A stretch of 64,000 nucleotides of DNA, taken from Paraburkholderia bryophila (lineage in GTDB: Bacteria > Pseudomonadota > Gammaproteobacteria > Burkholderiales > Burkholderiaceae). The notes under the pieces were generated by a model. The model was not told the origin of the DNA. It was given only the letters and a program-made list of their open reading frames with translations, and searched no databases. A program made the translations under genes and the position numbers. The DNA lies in the NCBI RefSeq assembly GCF_003269035.1, contig NZ_QLTK01000001.1:248001-312000 (forward strand). The letters are read 5' to 3'. Shown in pieces: positions 8,815 through 17,264 of the stretch. Numbering within the stretch: position 1 is the stretch's first letter; each line of letters begins with the position of its first letter.

Positions 8815-9701
8815 ACGACCTCTTCCTGCAACGCTCCGTCGCGCTTGAACCGTTGATCGGCGACACCGGCATGGCCTGTTCGTTCGGCATGCTGAAAGCG
8901 CGCCGCCCAAATCTTCATGTCGGCGAACTGCGCGTCGAATGGTTGCGCGCGCTCCTGCACAGCCATCAACTGGTCGTACTACGCGGCTTCGACAGTTTCG
9001 ACGACGCGGCAAGCCTCACGCGTTATTGCTCGACGTTCGGCGAAATCATGAGGTGGCCATTCGGCGCCGTGCTTGAACTGGTCGAGCACCCGGAACCCCA
9101 GGACCATATCTTCGCGAGCAGCTATGTGCCCTTGCATTGGGACGGGATGTACGTGGAAAGCGTGCCGGAATACCAGGTGTTTCACTGCGTCCGCGCACCG
9201 GGTGAAAGCCAGGGCGGCCGCACCACGTTCTCCAGCACGACCGCGGCGCTGCGCATCGCGGCGCCGGGAGTTCGCGCACTCTGGCAACGGGCCGGCGGAA
9301 TCTATCAGCGGGACGTGGCGCTTTACAGCGCCACCGTGGCGGCGCCGATCGTTTGCCGTCATCCGCGGCGCCCTTTCTCCGTGCTGAGGTTCTGCGAGCC
9401 GCCGGTCGACGGCGACAGCACGTTCATCAATCCGTCGAACTACGCCTTCGACGGCGTTGCCGGGAACGAGCGCGAAGTGCTGCTCACCAGTTTGCGCCAC
9501 GCGCTCTACGATCCGCGCGCGCACTATGCGCATCGCTGGCAAACCGGGGACGTCGTGCTGGCCGACAACTTCACCCTGCTGCACGGACGCGAGCGCTTCG
9601 CCAGCCGCAGCGGCCGGCATCTGCGCCGGGTTCATCTCCACAGCGAGCCGCCGCTGCGCAATCCGCATCTGCCGACCCGGCCTGCTCACACGTCCGTCTG
9701 A
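8811..9701 (+). CDS. PvcB/IsnB-like Fe(II)/2-oxoglutarate oxygenase (TauD family)
   Basis: A 296-residue TauD/TfdA-family dioxygenase. Iron ligands are visible as H-W-D in PLHWDGMY (about residues 109-111) and the distal His in LLHGRERF (about 259), with the 2-oxoglutarate Arg in LRRVHLHSE just after. In isonitrile operons this enzyme oxidises the amino-acid isonitrile, usually giving the decarboxylated vinyl isonitrile. ATG at 8811 overlaps the synthase stop and is preceded by cggagg. Downstream lies only a short remnant of what appears to have been pvcC. Confidence 0.9.
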   Translation: MNDLFLQRSVALEPLIGDTGMACSFGMLKARRPNLHVGELRVEWLRALLHSHQLVVLRGFDSFDDAASLTRYCSTFGEIMRWPFGAVLELVEHPEPQDHIFASSYVPLHWDGMYVESVPEYQVFHCVRAPGESQGGRTTFSSTTAALRIAAPGVRALWQRAGGIYQRDVALYSATVAAPIVCRHPRRPFSVLRFCEPPVDGDSTFINPSNYAFDGVAGNEREVLLTSLRHALYDPRAHYAHRWQTGDVVLADNFTLLHGRERFASRSGRHLRRVHLHSEPPLRNPHLPTRPAHTSV

Positions 9702-9725
9702 GCCCTTCCTGCACGGAGCGCCACC

Positions 9726-9776
9726 ATGGCGTCGACGACCGGCGACGCGTATCTCGACAGCCTGCGCGATGGCTCG
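9726..9776 (+). pseudogene. Truncated start of a pvcC/HpaB-like FAD monooxygenase
   Basis: Twenty-four bases after the oxygenase stop, with ggag at 9715-9718, an ATG opens a frame reading MASTTGDAYLDSLRDGS. This matches the very conserved N-terminus of HpaB/PvcC monooxygenases (consensus-like TG-x2-YL-x-SLRDGR). Similarity ends at about 9776, where the sequence runs directly into the LysR stop codon on the other strand; the frame continues to a stop at 9869 with unrelated residues (47 residues in all versus about 500 expected). I read this as the stump left by a deletion that removed pvcC. Pseudomonas pvcABCD has the same gene order. Confidence 0.6.
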
Positions 9777-10715
9777 CTAGGTCGCGAGCGCGCGGCTCGT
9801 CGCCTGCTTGCGAGCGGGGTCGGCGAGGTGCGTTTGCACAGCGCCGAGGAACAGCCGCTCCCGCATTGACGCGTGGCGCGTGGCGGTCCGGAACGCATAG
9901 ATACCGCCCGCCGGCGTCGTCCAGGCGGGCAGCAAACGACACAGGCGTCCTTCGCGCAGATCGCGGGCGATGAGGTAATCGGGAAGGACGCTGACGCCCG
10001 CGCCGGCGAGAACCATTTGACGGGCGAGCAGGACATTCTGGACCTTGAGGCGCGCGCTGGTGGCAATACGGACCGATTGCCCGCTGCGGATGAAATGCGA
10101 ATAGGCCGAATTGGCGAGATCGCCGTGCACGATCCAGTGGGTGCCGGGCACCTCGTCGGGATGCCGGATCGCGGCGTGCTGGCGCGCGTAGTCAGGCGAC
10201 GCGACCAGCACCTGCTCGAAGGAGCCGAGCATTTTCATGCGAAAACCTTTCTTCCTCGGCCAGCCGGTCTCGAAGGCGAGATCGATGCGTTGTCCGATCA
10301 GATCGATGTCTTCGTCGTTGCAAACGATTTCAATATCGATATGAGGATGCCGATTGACGAACATCGCGACAACGGCACTCAGCAGGGCCGTGGAGAACGC
10401 GCTGGGCGCCGCGACGCGCAGCAGCCCGGTCGATTCGTGGCGCAGTTGCCGGATGCTGTCGACGGTCTCACGAAGTCGGGAGAAGAGTTCCTGGGTGGCG
10501 AGAAAGAGCGTGCTTCCGGCATCGGTGGGCGCGATTTTCCGGGTGCTGCGCAGGACGAGTTGGGTATCGATTTCCGCCTCGAGCCGGCTGAGGTATTCGC
10601 TTACCAGCGACTTCGAAATCCCCAGACATTCCGCGGCCGCGGTAAAGCTGCCTTTTTCGACCACGGCCACAAAAACGCGAAGGTAATTAAGATTCCTGAC
10701 TCCCCCCTCGACCAT
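9777..10715 (-). CDS. LysR-family transcriptional regulator
   Basis: A 312-residue LysR regulator: N-terminal winged helix (LNYLRVFVAVVEKGSFTAAA, then ECLGISKSLVSEYLSRLE) and a periplasmic-binding-like effector domain. Convergent with the isocyanide genes, its stop codon abutting the pvcC remnant, so its last residues may have been altered by the same rearrangement. In Pseudomonas a LysR protein (PtxR) controls pvc; a similar role here is inference from position. The 10716-10740 upstream bases contain no obvious T-N11-A box that I can support. Confidence 0.85.
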   Translation of the reverse strand: MVEGGVRNLNYLRVFVAVVEKGSFTAAAECLGISKSLVSEYLSRLEAEIDTQLVLRSTRKIAPTDAGSTLFLATQELFSRLRETVDSIRQLRHESTGLLRVAAPSAFSTALLSAVVAMFVNRHPHIDIEIVCNDEDIDLIGQRIDLAFETGWPRKKGFRMKMLGSFEQVLVASPDYARQHAAIRHPDEVPGTHWIVHGDLANSAYSHFIRSGQSVRIATSARLKVQNVLLARQMVLAGAGVSVLPDYLIARDLREGRLCRLLPAWTTPAGGIYAFRTATRHASMRERLFLGAVQTHLADPARKQATSRALAT

Positions 10716-10977
10716 CTCTCACCTCGGCGACGTCAACCCATTAAAAGACCGAAAAGACCGAACCCGGCCCCACCATGAATTGACACTCATATCGCGCGAG
10801 CGTTGCCTGCCCCGCCGCCGCCATTTGTCGCGCCCACCGCCCAACGAGGCAAAAAAAACGCAAAGCCACGCGACGGCAACCGCAACGGCGCGCGCAGCGC
10901 CGCCGGAAGAATGACTGCTGTGCCACGAAGGCGGAATGTGCGAGAACACGGATTCCAGATGCACCACTACCGTGACT
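10716..10977. other. Intergenic region left of the hairpin repeat
   Basis: Between the LysR start and the hairpin repeat there is no recognisable gene, and open frames here are Arg-rich shadows. Contains the LysR promoter. The A-rich stretch 10851-10863 (gaggcaaaaaaaa type) has no stem attached. Confidence 0.4.
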
Positions 10978-11072
10978 GTGCGGGGGGCCCGCTTAAGAAT
11001 TAGCGGTGTGAGCCGCTTTCTTTTGCCTACTTTTCTTTGCGGCAGGCAAAGAAAAGTAGGTGCCCCCCGCAC
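10978..11072. repeat. Nested inverted-repeat element (Burkholderia-type hairpin)
   Basis: Inner stem of 15 perfect base pairs: cctacttttctttgc (11026-11040) and gcaaagaaaagtagg (11046-11060) around a 5-base loop. Outer arms gtgcggggggc (10978-10988) and gccccccgcac (11062-11072) also pair perfectly, giving a nested structure of 95 bases. I associate this sequence type with dispersed repeats in Burkholderia/Paraburkholderia; copy number cannot be checked here. It lies downstream of potI and could also act as a transcript end. Confidence 0.75.
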
Positions 11073-11130
11073 AGGGGGAACGCTAGCAAACCACCACGAC
11101 AACAAGGAGAGGCCAACAAAAAAAAAATGA

Positions 11131-11949
11131 CTAAACCACCATAACCGCCTTCTTCCTCTCAGCCCGCTGCATCAGATAATTAGCAACCACCACCCCAACC
11201 GTAACAACAGCAATAAACAGCGTAGCCAACGCATTCATCTCCGGATTAAGCCCAAGCCGAACCCGGGAGAAAACGACGAGCGGCAACGTAGTCGACCCAG
11301 GCCCCGACAGGAACGCGGACAACACGAGATCGTCGATCGAGAGAGTAAACGACAGCAACCACCCGGAAACGAGCGCTTGAGAAATCAACGGCAGAGTGAT
11401 GAAGAAGAACACGCGAATCGGCGTAGCCCCAAGATCGAGCGCCGCCTCTTCAAGAGAAGGATGCAACTCCTTGACGCGCGACTGCACGATGATCGCGACA
11501 TAGGATATACACAGCATGACGTGCCCGATCCAGATGGTGAAGATCCCGCGCCCGGCGGGCCACCCCAACCACTTAGCCATCTCGATGAACAACAGCAGCA
11601 ACGAGATCCCCTGAATGACTTCGGGAATCACCAGAGGCGCGTTAATCATGCCGGTATAGAGCGTAAACCCACGAAACCGCCCCATACGGGCCAGCACGAA
11701 CCCCGCCCACGTGCCAATAACAACCGAAGCAAACGCGGTCAGCAAAGCCACCCTCAACGACAACCACGCCGCCGCGATCAGCTCATCGTCCTGCAACAAA
11801 GCCGCATACCACCGCGTGGAAAACCGCGTCCAGACAGTGACCAGTTGCGACTCATTGAACGAGTAAACAACGAGACTCACAATCGGGATATACAAAAACA
11901 GAAACCCGATCCCGAGAAACACAAACTGCAAAATCCGGTTCGGCTTCAT
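11131..11949 (-). CDS. potI: Putrescine/polyamine ABC transporter permease PotI
   Basis: A 272-residue inner-membrane permease with six predicted helices and the EAA loop typical of importers (LEEAALDLGATPIRVFFFIT, cytoplasmic, about residues 175-195) that contacts the ATPase. Start ATG 11949 shares one base with the potH stop (TGATG), indicating coupling; the longer upstream frame lies inside potH. Last gene of the potFGHI operon. Codon use is visibly less G+C-biased at third positions than in potH, and ten T follow the stop on the coding strand. Confidence 0.93.
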   Translation of the reverse strand: MKPNRILQFVFLGIGFLFLYIPIVSLVVYSFNESQLVTVWTRFSTRWYAALLQDDELIAAAWLSLRVALLTAFASVVIGTWAGFVLARMGRFRGFTLYTGMINAPLVIPEVIQGISLLLLFIEMAKWLGWPAGRGIFTIWIGHVMLCISYVAIIVQSRVKELHPSLEEAALDLGATPIRVFFFITLPLISQALVSGWLLSFTLSIDDLVLSAFLSGPGSTTLPLVVFSRVRLGLNPEMNALATLFIAVVTVGVVVANYLMQRAERKKAVMVV

Positions 11950-12878
11950 CAGCGCCTCTCCTCCATCGCCTTCGCCTGCGCGTATTGGAAGAACGCCATC
12001 GGCACCAGCAGCAGCAACACCATCGCACACGTCACGGCAGACGCCATGGGCCAATCGGCGTTGTCGAAGAACTCATTCCACATCACCCGGCCGATCATCA
12101 GCGTGTTCGCGCCACCGAGCAGTTCCGGAATCACATACTCCCCGACCGCCGGAATGAACACCAGCAAACAGCCGGCGATAATCCCGTTTTTCGACAGCGG
12201 CAACGTAATCTGCCAGAACGCCTTCCAGGGCTTCGCGCCGAGATCGTAGGCGGCCTCGAGCAGCGTCATATCCATCTTCACCAGATGCGCGTACAAGGGC
12301 ATGACGAGAAACGGCAGATACGAATACACCATCCCGATGTAGACGGCCGTATTCGTGTGATACAGCTCGATCGGCGAATGGATCAGGCCGATCGACATCA
12401 GGAAGTTATTCAGCAAGCCGTTGTTCTTCAGAATCCCGATCCACGCATACACGCGAATCAGAAACGACGTCCAGAACGGCAGCATCACGGCCATCATCAG
12501 CAGGTTACGGCTCGCCGGGTTCGATCGCGCGATGTAATACGCCATCGGATAGCCGATCAGCAGACATAGCAAGGTCGAGATCGCAGCGACCACCACCGAA
12601 TTCACATAGGTCGCGAAATACAGGCTATCGGTCAGCAGAAACGCGTAATGCGACAGATCGAGCGTGATATGCACCGCGCCATCCGCGAAAGTGCTCAGCT
12701 CCGTGTAGGGCGGAATGCCGAGCTGCAGATCGGCGAAACTGATCTTCACGACCAGCAGGAACGGCACGAGGAAAAACAGCAGCAGCCAGACGAACGGTCC
12801 GGCCACCACGGCGGTGCGACCCGTCAGATTGAAACGCCGCACCGGCCAGTTGGCGAAAGAACTGAACGAGCGCTTCAT
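11949..12878 (-). CDS. potH: Putrescine/polyamine ABC transporter permease PotH
   Basis: A 309-residue permease with a short cytoplasmic N-terminus, six helices and the EAA loop LLEAAYDLGAKPWKAFWQIT. Pairs with PotI to form the membrane channel of the binding-protein-dependent polyamine importer. ATG 12878 overlaps the potG stop by 4 bases (ATGA); the longer open frame to 12935 is inside potG. The segment NNGLLNNFLMSIGLIHSPIE and the following TAVYIGMVYSYLPF are typical of PotH/PotB proteins. Confidence 0.93.
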   Translation of the reverse strand: MKRSFSSFANWPVRRFNLTGRTAVVAGPFVWLLLFFLVPFLLVVKISFADLQLGIPPYTELSTFADGAVHITLDLSHYAFLLTDSLYFATYVNSVVVAAISTLLCLLIGYPMAYYIARSNPASRNLLMMAVMLPFWTSFLIRVYAWIGILKNNGLLNNFLMSIGLIHSPIELYHTNTAVYIGMVYSYLPFLVMPLYAHLVKMDMTLLEAAYDLGAKPWKAFWQITLPLSKNGIIAGCLLVFIPAVGEYVIPELLGGANTLMIGRVMWNEFFDNADWPMASAVTCAMVLLLLVPMAFFQYAQAKAMEERR

Positions 12879-14044
12879 GAGGTCAGCACCACACCGGCCG
12901 ACGCGCTCCAGCGCACGTACACCTCGTCGCCCCACGTAGGCGTGTCGATCTCGGTCAACGCGAGACTGGTCACGTTCGCGATCACCGTTTTGCCGGCTTC
13001 GAGCTTGACGTGATAGAGCGAATAGCCGCCCATGTAAGCGATATTCGTGACGACGCCCTTGCCCCAGTTGTACGCGCCCTCGGGCGGCTTGCGCGTGAGC
13101 GCGATCCGTTCAGGGCGCACCGAGATGGTCACCGGCATGCCGAGCGGACCGGTAATGCCATGGTTCACATACAGACGGCACGGCAGCTCCGGCGTGTCGA
13201 TAAACACGTGATCGGGTTCGTCTTCGACCACGTGGCCGTCGAACAGATTGGTCGAGCCGATGAACTCCGCCGAAAACCGCGTGTTCGGGTATTCGTAGAC
13301 CTCATGCGGCGTGCCGAGCTGGATGATCTCGCCTTCGCTCATCACCGCGAGGCGGCTGGCCATGGTCATCGCCTCTTCCTGATCGTGCGTGACCATCATG
13401 CAGGTCACGCCGACCTTGTCGAGAATGTTGACCAGTTCGATCTGCGTGCGCTGACGGATCTGCTTGTCGAGCGCGGACATGGGCTCGTCGAGCAGCAACA
13501 GCTTCGGCCGCTTGACCAGCGATCGCGCCAGCGCCACGCGCTGTTGCTGGCCGCCCGAGAGCTGATTCGGCTTGCGCTTCGCGAAGCGGCCCATCTGCAC
13601 GAGATCGAGCGCGTTCTGCACGCGGTCCTTGATCTCGGCTTTCGGCACGCCTTCCTGCTTCAACCCGAAGGCGACGTTCGCCTCCACGTTCATGTGCGGA
13701 AACAGCGCGTACGACTGAAACATCATGTTGACCGGCCGGCGGTACGGCGGCAATTGCGCGAGGTCTTCGCCGTCGATCAGGATCTTGCCCGATGTCACCG
13801 TTTCGAGCCCGGCCAGCATGCGCAGCAAGGTCGACTTGCCGCAACCCGAACTGCCGAGCAGCGCGAACAGTTCGCCCTTCTTCACCGACAGGTTGACCCC
13901 TTTGACCGCGACGGATTCGCCGAACTTCTTGACGACGTCGACGATCTGCACGAACCGGTCTGCGGCGTTGTCCGACACGGCGCTCATACTGAGGGACGGC
14001 GCGGCATTCCCCGCCGCTGCGCCCGACTGATCACTACTCATCAC
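12875..14044 (-). CDS. potG: Polyamine ABC transporter ATPase PotG
   Basis: A 389-residue ATPase. Walker A GSSGCGKST (about residues 68-76), Q-loop MMFQSYALFPHM, signature LSGGQQQRVALARSL, Walker B LLLLDEPMSALD and H-loop VTHDQEEAM are all intact, followed by a C-terminal TOBE domain that binds regulators. Energises uptake through PotH/PotI. The first 30 residues (Ser/Ala-rich) precede the usual start of the fold, normal for PotG. A hairpin lies between potF and this gene, likely lowering expression of the membrane components relative to the binding protein. Confidence 0.95.
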   Translation of the reverse strand: MMSSDQSGAAAGNAAPSLSMSAVSDNAADRFVQIVDVVKKFGESVAVKGVNLSVKKGELFALLGSSGCGKSTLLRMLAGLETVTSGKILIDGEDLAQLPPYRRPVNMMFQSYALFPHMNVEANVAFGLKQEGVPKAEIKDRVQNALDLVQMGRFAKRKPNQLSGGQQQRVALARSLVKRPKLLLLDEPMSALDKQIRQRTQIELVNILDKVGVTCMMVTHDQEEAMTMASRLAVMSEGEIIQLGTPHEVYEYPNTRFSAEFIGSTNLFDGHVVEDEPDHVFIDTPELPCRLYVNHGITGPLGMPVTISVRPERIALTRKPPEGAYNWGKGVVTNIAYMGGYSLYHVKLEAGKTVIANVTSLALTEIDTPTWGDEVYVRWSASAGVVLTS

Positions 14045-14072
14045 AATGCTTGACTCCGGCGTTTAACGTACA

Positions 14073-14098
14073 AAGCCCCCGGTGGACACCGAGGGCTT
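14073..14098 (-). terminator. Intra-operon hairpin between potF and potG
   Basis: Arms 14073-14084 and 14087-14098 pair over 12 bp with one mismatch and almost no spacer, giving a strong stem-loop in the potF-potG gap. No T-run follows, so it looks like a partial terminator or 3' stabiliser for potF mRNA rather than a full stop. Confidence 0.55.
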
Positions 14099-14134
14099 CA
14101 TGATGATGCATTACCCGTTCACATTGACGGCGTT

Positions 14135-15235
14135 TTAGCGGCCGGACTTGAATTCAGTCCACAGCCGCGTTTGCAGGCGCTGGATTTCCGGCGGCAGCGG
14201 CTTCAGCAGGAACAGGGTCTTGATGACTTCCGGCGACGGATAGACAGCCGGGTCGTTCGCCACGTCCTTATCCACGTACTTGCGCGCTTCGAGGTTGGCG
14301 CTCGGGTAGTAGACGGCGTTGGTGATCGCAGCGTGCACCTGCGGCGTTTCGATGTAATTGATCCACTCGAGCGCGGCTTCCTTGTTCTTCGCGTCTTTCG
14401 GAATCGCCATCACGTCGAACCAGACCGGCGCGCCGCCCTTGGGAATGTAGTACTCGACCTTGAACGGCTTCTTCGCGTCGACCGCGCGATGCTTGGCGAT
14501 CACGACGTCGCCCGACCAGCCGTACGCAAAGCACACGTCGCCGCCGACCAGGTCGTTGATATAGCCCGACGAATTGAACTGCGTGATGTACGGGCGGATC
14601 TTCTTCATCATCTCGAGCGCGGCGCGATAGTCGGCCGGGTTCGTGCTCATCGGATCTTTACCGATGTAGTGCAGCGCGGCGGCGAACATCTGGTCCGGCG
14701 CGTCGAGCACGGACACGCCGCAAGCCTTCAGCTTCGAGATGTTTTCGGGTTTGAAGAGCACGTCCCAGCTATCCAGCGGCACGTTCTTGCCGAGAATCTG
14801 CTGTGCCTTGGTGACGTTGTAGCCGAGGCCGGTCGTGCCGTACGCCCAGGGTACCGTGTACTTGTTGCCTGGATCCGCGCCGGCCACCAGCGCCATCAGC
14901 GACGGGTCGAGGTATTTGAGGTTCGGCAGTTTCGATTTGTCGAGCGGGGCGAAGATGCCCGCGGCGATCTGCTTGCCGGCGTAATTGCTAGTCGGCACGA
15001 CGATGTCGTAGCCGGAATTGCCGGTCAGCAACTTGGCTTGCAACGTGTCGTCGCTGTCGTAGTTGTCGTACTTGACCTGAACGCCGGTCTGCTTGCTGAA
15101 GTTCGGAATGGTGTCCTTGGCGATGTAATCGGACCAGTTATACACGTTCAACTGCGTATCTTTCGCAGCGGCCGTCAACCACGGCGTTGCGCACAAGACC
15201 AGCGCCGCCACCTGCCCCACTACCCGTCTTTTCAT
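14135..15235 (-). CDS. potF: Putrescine/polyamine-binding periplasmic protein PotF
   Basis: A 366-residue periplasmic binding protein: signal peptide (MKRRVVGQVAALVLCATPWLT, cleaved after AAA), then LNVYNWSDYIAKDTIPNFSK near the mature N-terminus, the hallmark of PotD/PotF/SpuD proteins, and YDVVVPTSNY-like ligand-pocket strand (YDIVVPTSNYAGKQIAAGIF). First gene of the operon, delivering putrescine or related polyamines to PotGHI. Its promoter must lie in the 15236-15744 gap; the region right upstream is A+T-richer than average. Confidence 0.94.
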   Translation of the reverse strand: MKRRVVGQVAALVLCATPWLTAAAKDTQLNVYNWSDYIAKDTIPNFSKQTGVQVKYDNYDSDDTLQAKLLTGNSGYDIVVPTSNYAGKQIAAGIFAPLDKSKLPNLKYLDPSLMALVAGADPGNKYTVPWAYGTTGLGYNVTKAQQILGKNVPLDSWDVLFKPENISKLKACGVSVLDAPDQMFAAALHYIGKDPMSTNPADYRAALEMMKKIRPYITQFNSSGYINDLVGGDVCFAYGWSGDVVIAKHRAVDAKKPFKVEYYIPKGGAPVWFDVMAIPKDAKNKEAALEWINYIETPQVHAAITNAVYYPSANLEARKYVDKDVANDPAVYPSPEVIKTLFLLKPLPPEIQRLQTRLWTEFKSGR

Positions 15236-15744
15236 TCCGTTCTCCGATCCTGACCGGCCTGAAGCCGGCCGTCATCTCTCACGCCGCGGCACCGCGCGCA
15301 CGGCTCCCCTGAAAAACCCGAAAACTACCATTAATTATTGCGCGCTCCAAAAAAAATCCCGGGCTGTCGCGCAAACGGTACAGCGCAAGCCGTACCGGTG
15401 GAAAATTGGCCGCAATTTTAGCGGGTTATGCGCGCCTGTCTACCCGAAAAAAACACGGCCGTCCGGGCGCTGTCAGCTAGTTGTCAACCGCGCGCATCCG
15501 GCCTACGCCGGCGCCGGTTCGGCAGCGGCGAAGCACGGCCGACCAGCGCGAATCCTATGCTGTTCGGCTAACGTTGGGGCCGGCGTCAGCCACGGCGCGT
15601 ATGACGGTGCACAATAGCTCAAAGAGCGACGAAGAACAGCCCAGCGCACATCGTGCCGCGTGCGCTGCGCCAGGCTGGCGTCGCGTGCCGCGCGTGAATG
15701 GGCACGTGGCTTGCACGGGCTGCAGTCTTGAACCTCGGGTATCG
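15236..15744. other. Divergent promoter region potF / mntH
   Basis: Non-coding gap of 509 bases. The potF-proximal part (15330-15350) includes an A+T-rich patch ttaattattg suited to a promoter. The frame running from 15481 into mntH lacks a start context and is not conserved-looking. No metal riboswitch or Fur/MntR box could be assigned. Confidence 0.45.
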
Positions 15745-17049
15745 ATGAACACCAATCCGTCCGCCTTGCGTCCGAACCGCCGCCAGCGTCTGCCGGGCGA
15801 TGGGCCGGTGCGTCGCGCTCACTGGTTCTCGCTCGTCGGCGCGGGCGCGCTGATCGCGGTCGGCTATATCGATCCGGGTAACTGGGCCACCGCGCTGGGC
15901 GCCGGCGCGGCCTACGGCTATCGACTGCTCGGTATCGTGCTGCTTGCCAGCCTGATCGGCATGCTGATGCAATGGCTGTCGTCGCGGCTCGGCGTGGTGA
16001 CCGGGCGCGATCTGGCGCAAATCTGCCGCGAACGTTCGAGCCCGCGCGGCACGCTGTTGCTCTGGCTGACCAGCGAAATCGCGATCATCGCCTGCGACGT
16101 TGCCGAGGTGGTGGGCAGCGCCGTGGCATTGCAACTGCTGCTCGGGGTCTCGCTGACCGTCGGCGTGCTGATGTCGGCGGTCTGCACGTTCGCGTTGCTG
16201 GCGCTTCAGCGCAAACGCGGCCGCCAACTCGAAGCGGTGATCGCCGCGCTGATCGGCTTCGTCGGGCTGTGCTTCGTGGTCGAGTTGGCGCTTGCGCGGC
16301 CCGACTGGCATGCCGCGTTGGCCGGCACCGCGCCGAGCCTCGAACTGCTGCGCAATGCCGGCATGGTATGGCTCGCGGCGGGCATCGTCGGGGCGACGGT
16401 GATGCCGCATAACCTTTATCTGCACTCGGCGCTCGTCAAGCACCACGCAGCCGACCGCAGCGACGCACAGATCAAGGCGGCGCTGCACGTCGTCAATCTC
16501 GACACTTTCGGCGCGCTGAGCTTCGCGTTCGTGATCAACGCGGCGTTGCTGATCGTGGCGGCCGCCGTGTTCTATTCGAGCGGCCATCGCGACGTGACCG
16601 ACCTCGCCGATGCCCACCGGCTGATCGCGCCGCTCGTCGGCACGCACTGGGCCAGCATCCTGTTCGCGGCGGCGCTGCTCGCATGCGGGTTGAGCGCCAC
16701 CGTCACCGGCACGCTGGCGGGTCAGACGGTCATGGAAGGGTTCCTGCAGATCCGCCTGCCGCGCTGGAAGCGCGCGTTGCTGACCCGCGCACTCGCGATC
16801 GGGCCAGCGCTGGTGGCCGTGGGTCTGTTCGGCCAGCATGGCTCGAACCAGTTGCTGGTGGCAAGCCAGGTGGTGTTGAGCCTGCAATTGCCGCTCGCGG
16901 TGGTGCCGCTGATCCGCTACACCTCCGATGAAGCACTCATGCGCGGCTGGCGCGTGCGCGGCACGCGGCTTGCGTTGGCGTGGCTGTCCGCCGCCTTTAT
17001 CGTGGTGCTCAACGTCGCGTTGCTGTGGCAGTTGGCGCTGGGCGGATAA
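15745..17049 (+). CDS. mntH: Nramp-family Mn2+/Fe2+ proton symporter
   Basis: A 434-residue Nramp transporter with about 11 transmembrane helices. Metal-binding motif of helix 1, DPGN (IDPGNWATAL, about residues 40-43), and of helix 6, MPHN (GATVMPHNLYLHSALVK, about 215-218), are both intact, with the GQTVMEGFLQIRL consensus of the loop between helices 8 and 9. Imports manganese, and other divalent metals, with protons. The start was placed at ATG 15745 because conserved Nramp sequence begins about 20 residues in; the open frame upstream has no membrane or family character. Followed by a clean terminator. Confidence 0.93.
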   Translation: MNTNPSALRPNRRQRLPGDGPVRRAHWFSLVGAGALIAVGYIDPGNWATALGAGAAYGYRLLGIVLLASLIGMLMQWLSSRLGVVTGRDLAQICRERSSPRGTLLLWLTSEIAIIACDVAEVVGSAVALQLLLGVSLTVGVLMSAVCTFALLALQRKRGRQLEAVIAALIGFVGLCFVVELALARPDWHAALAGTAPSLELLRNAGMVWLAAGIVGATVMPHNLYLHSALVKHHAADRSDAQIKAALHVVNLDTFGALSFAFVINAALLIVAAAVFYSSGHRDVTDLADAHRLIAPLVGTHWASILFAAALLACGLSATVTGTLAGQTVMEGFLQIRLPRWKRALLTRALAIGPALVAVGLFGQHGSNQLLVASQVVLSLQLPLAVVPLIRYTSDEALMRGWRVRGTRLALAWLSAAFIVVLNVALLWQLALGG

Positions 17050-17179
17050 CGCTGCTTTGTCGCAGGTTGTCGTATCTACCTGGCAATGAAGTGATTTTGT
17101 AAGTATTCTCGTATGAGTGGTTGTGACCGGTGTAGCGGCCCAGCGCGGCGCTGCGCCGGTTATGCATTCTGTTTCGACG

Positions 17180-17210
17180 CGGCTGCCGGGTTTCTACGGC
17201 AGCCGTTTTT
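17180..17210 (+). terminator. Rho-independent terminator after mntH
   Basis: Perfect 9-bp stem cggctgccg (17180-17188) with cggcagccg (17197-17205), 8-base loop, then five T. Confidence 0.88.
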
Positions 17211-17264
17211 GTATCGCCGGCGTCCCGCGACGTGCCGTTTCCCCAAGAACAATCCCAATCGCCC

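Noticed and set aside
15481..15744. N-terminal extension of mntH
   Set aside because: No start context and no Nramp similarity before ATG 15745; treated as non-coding.
15236..15744. Manganese (yybP-ykoY) riboswitch before mntH
   Set aside because: No recognisable conserved core or anti-terminator structure found by eye.
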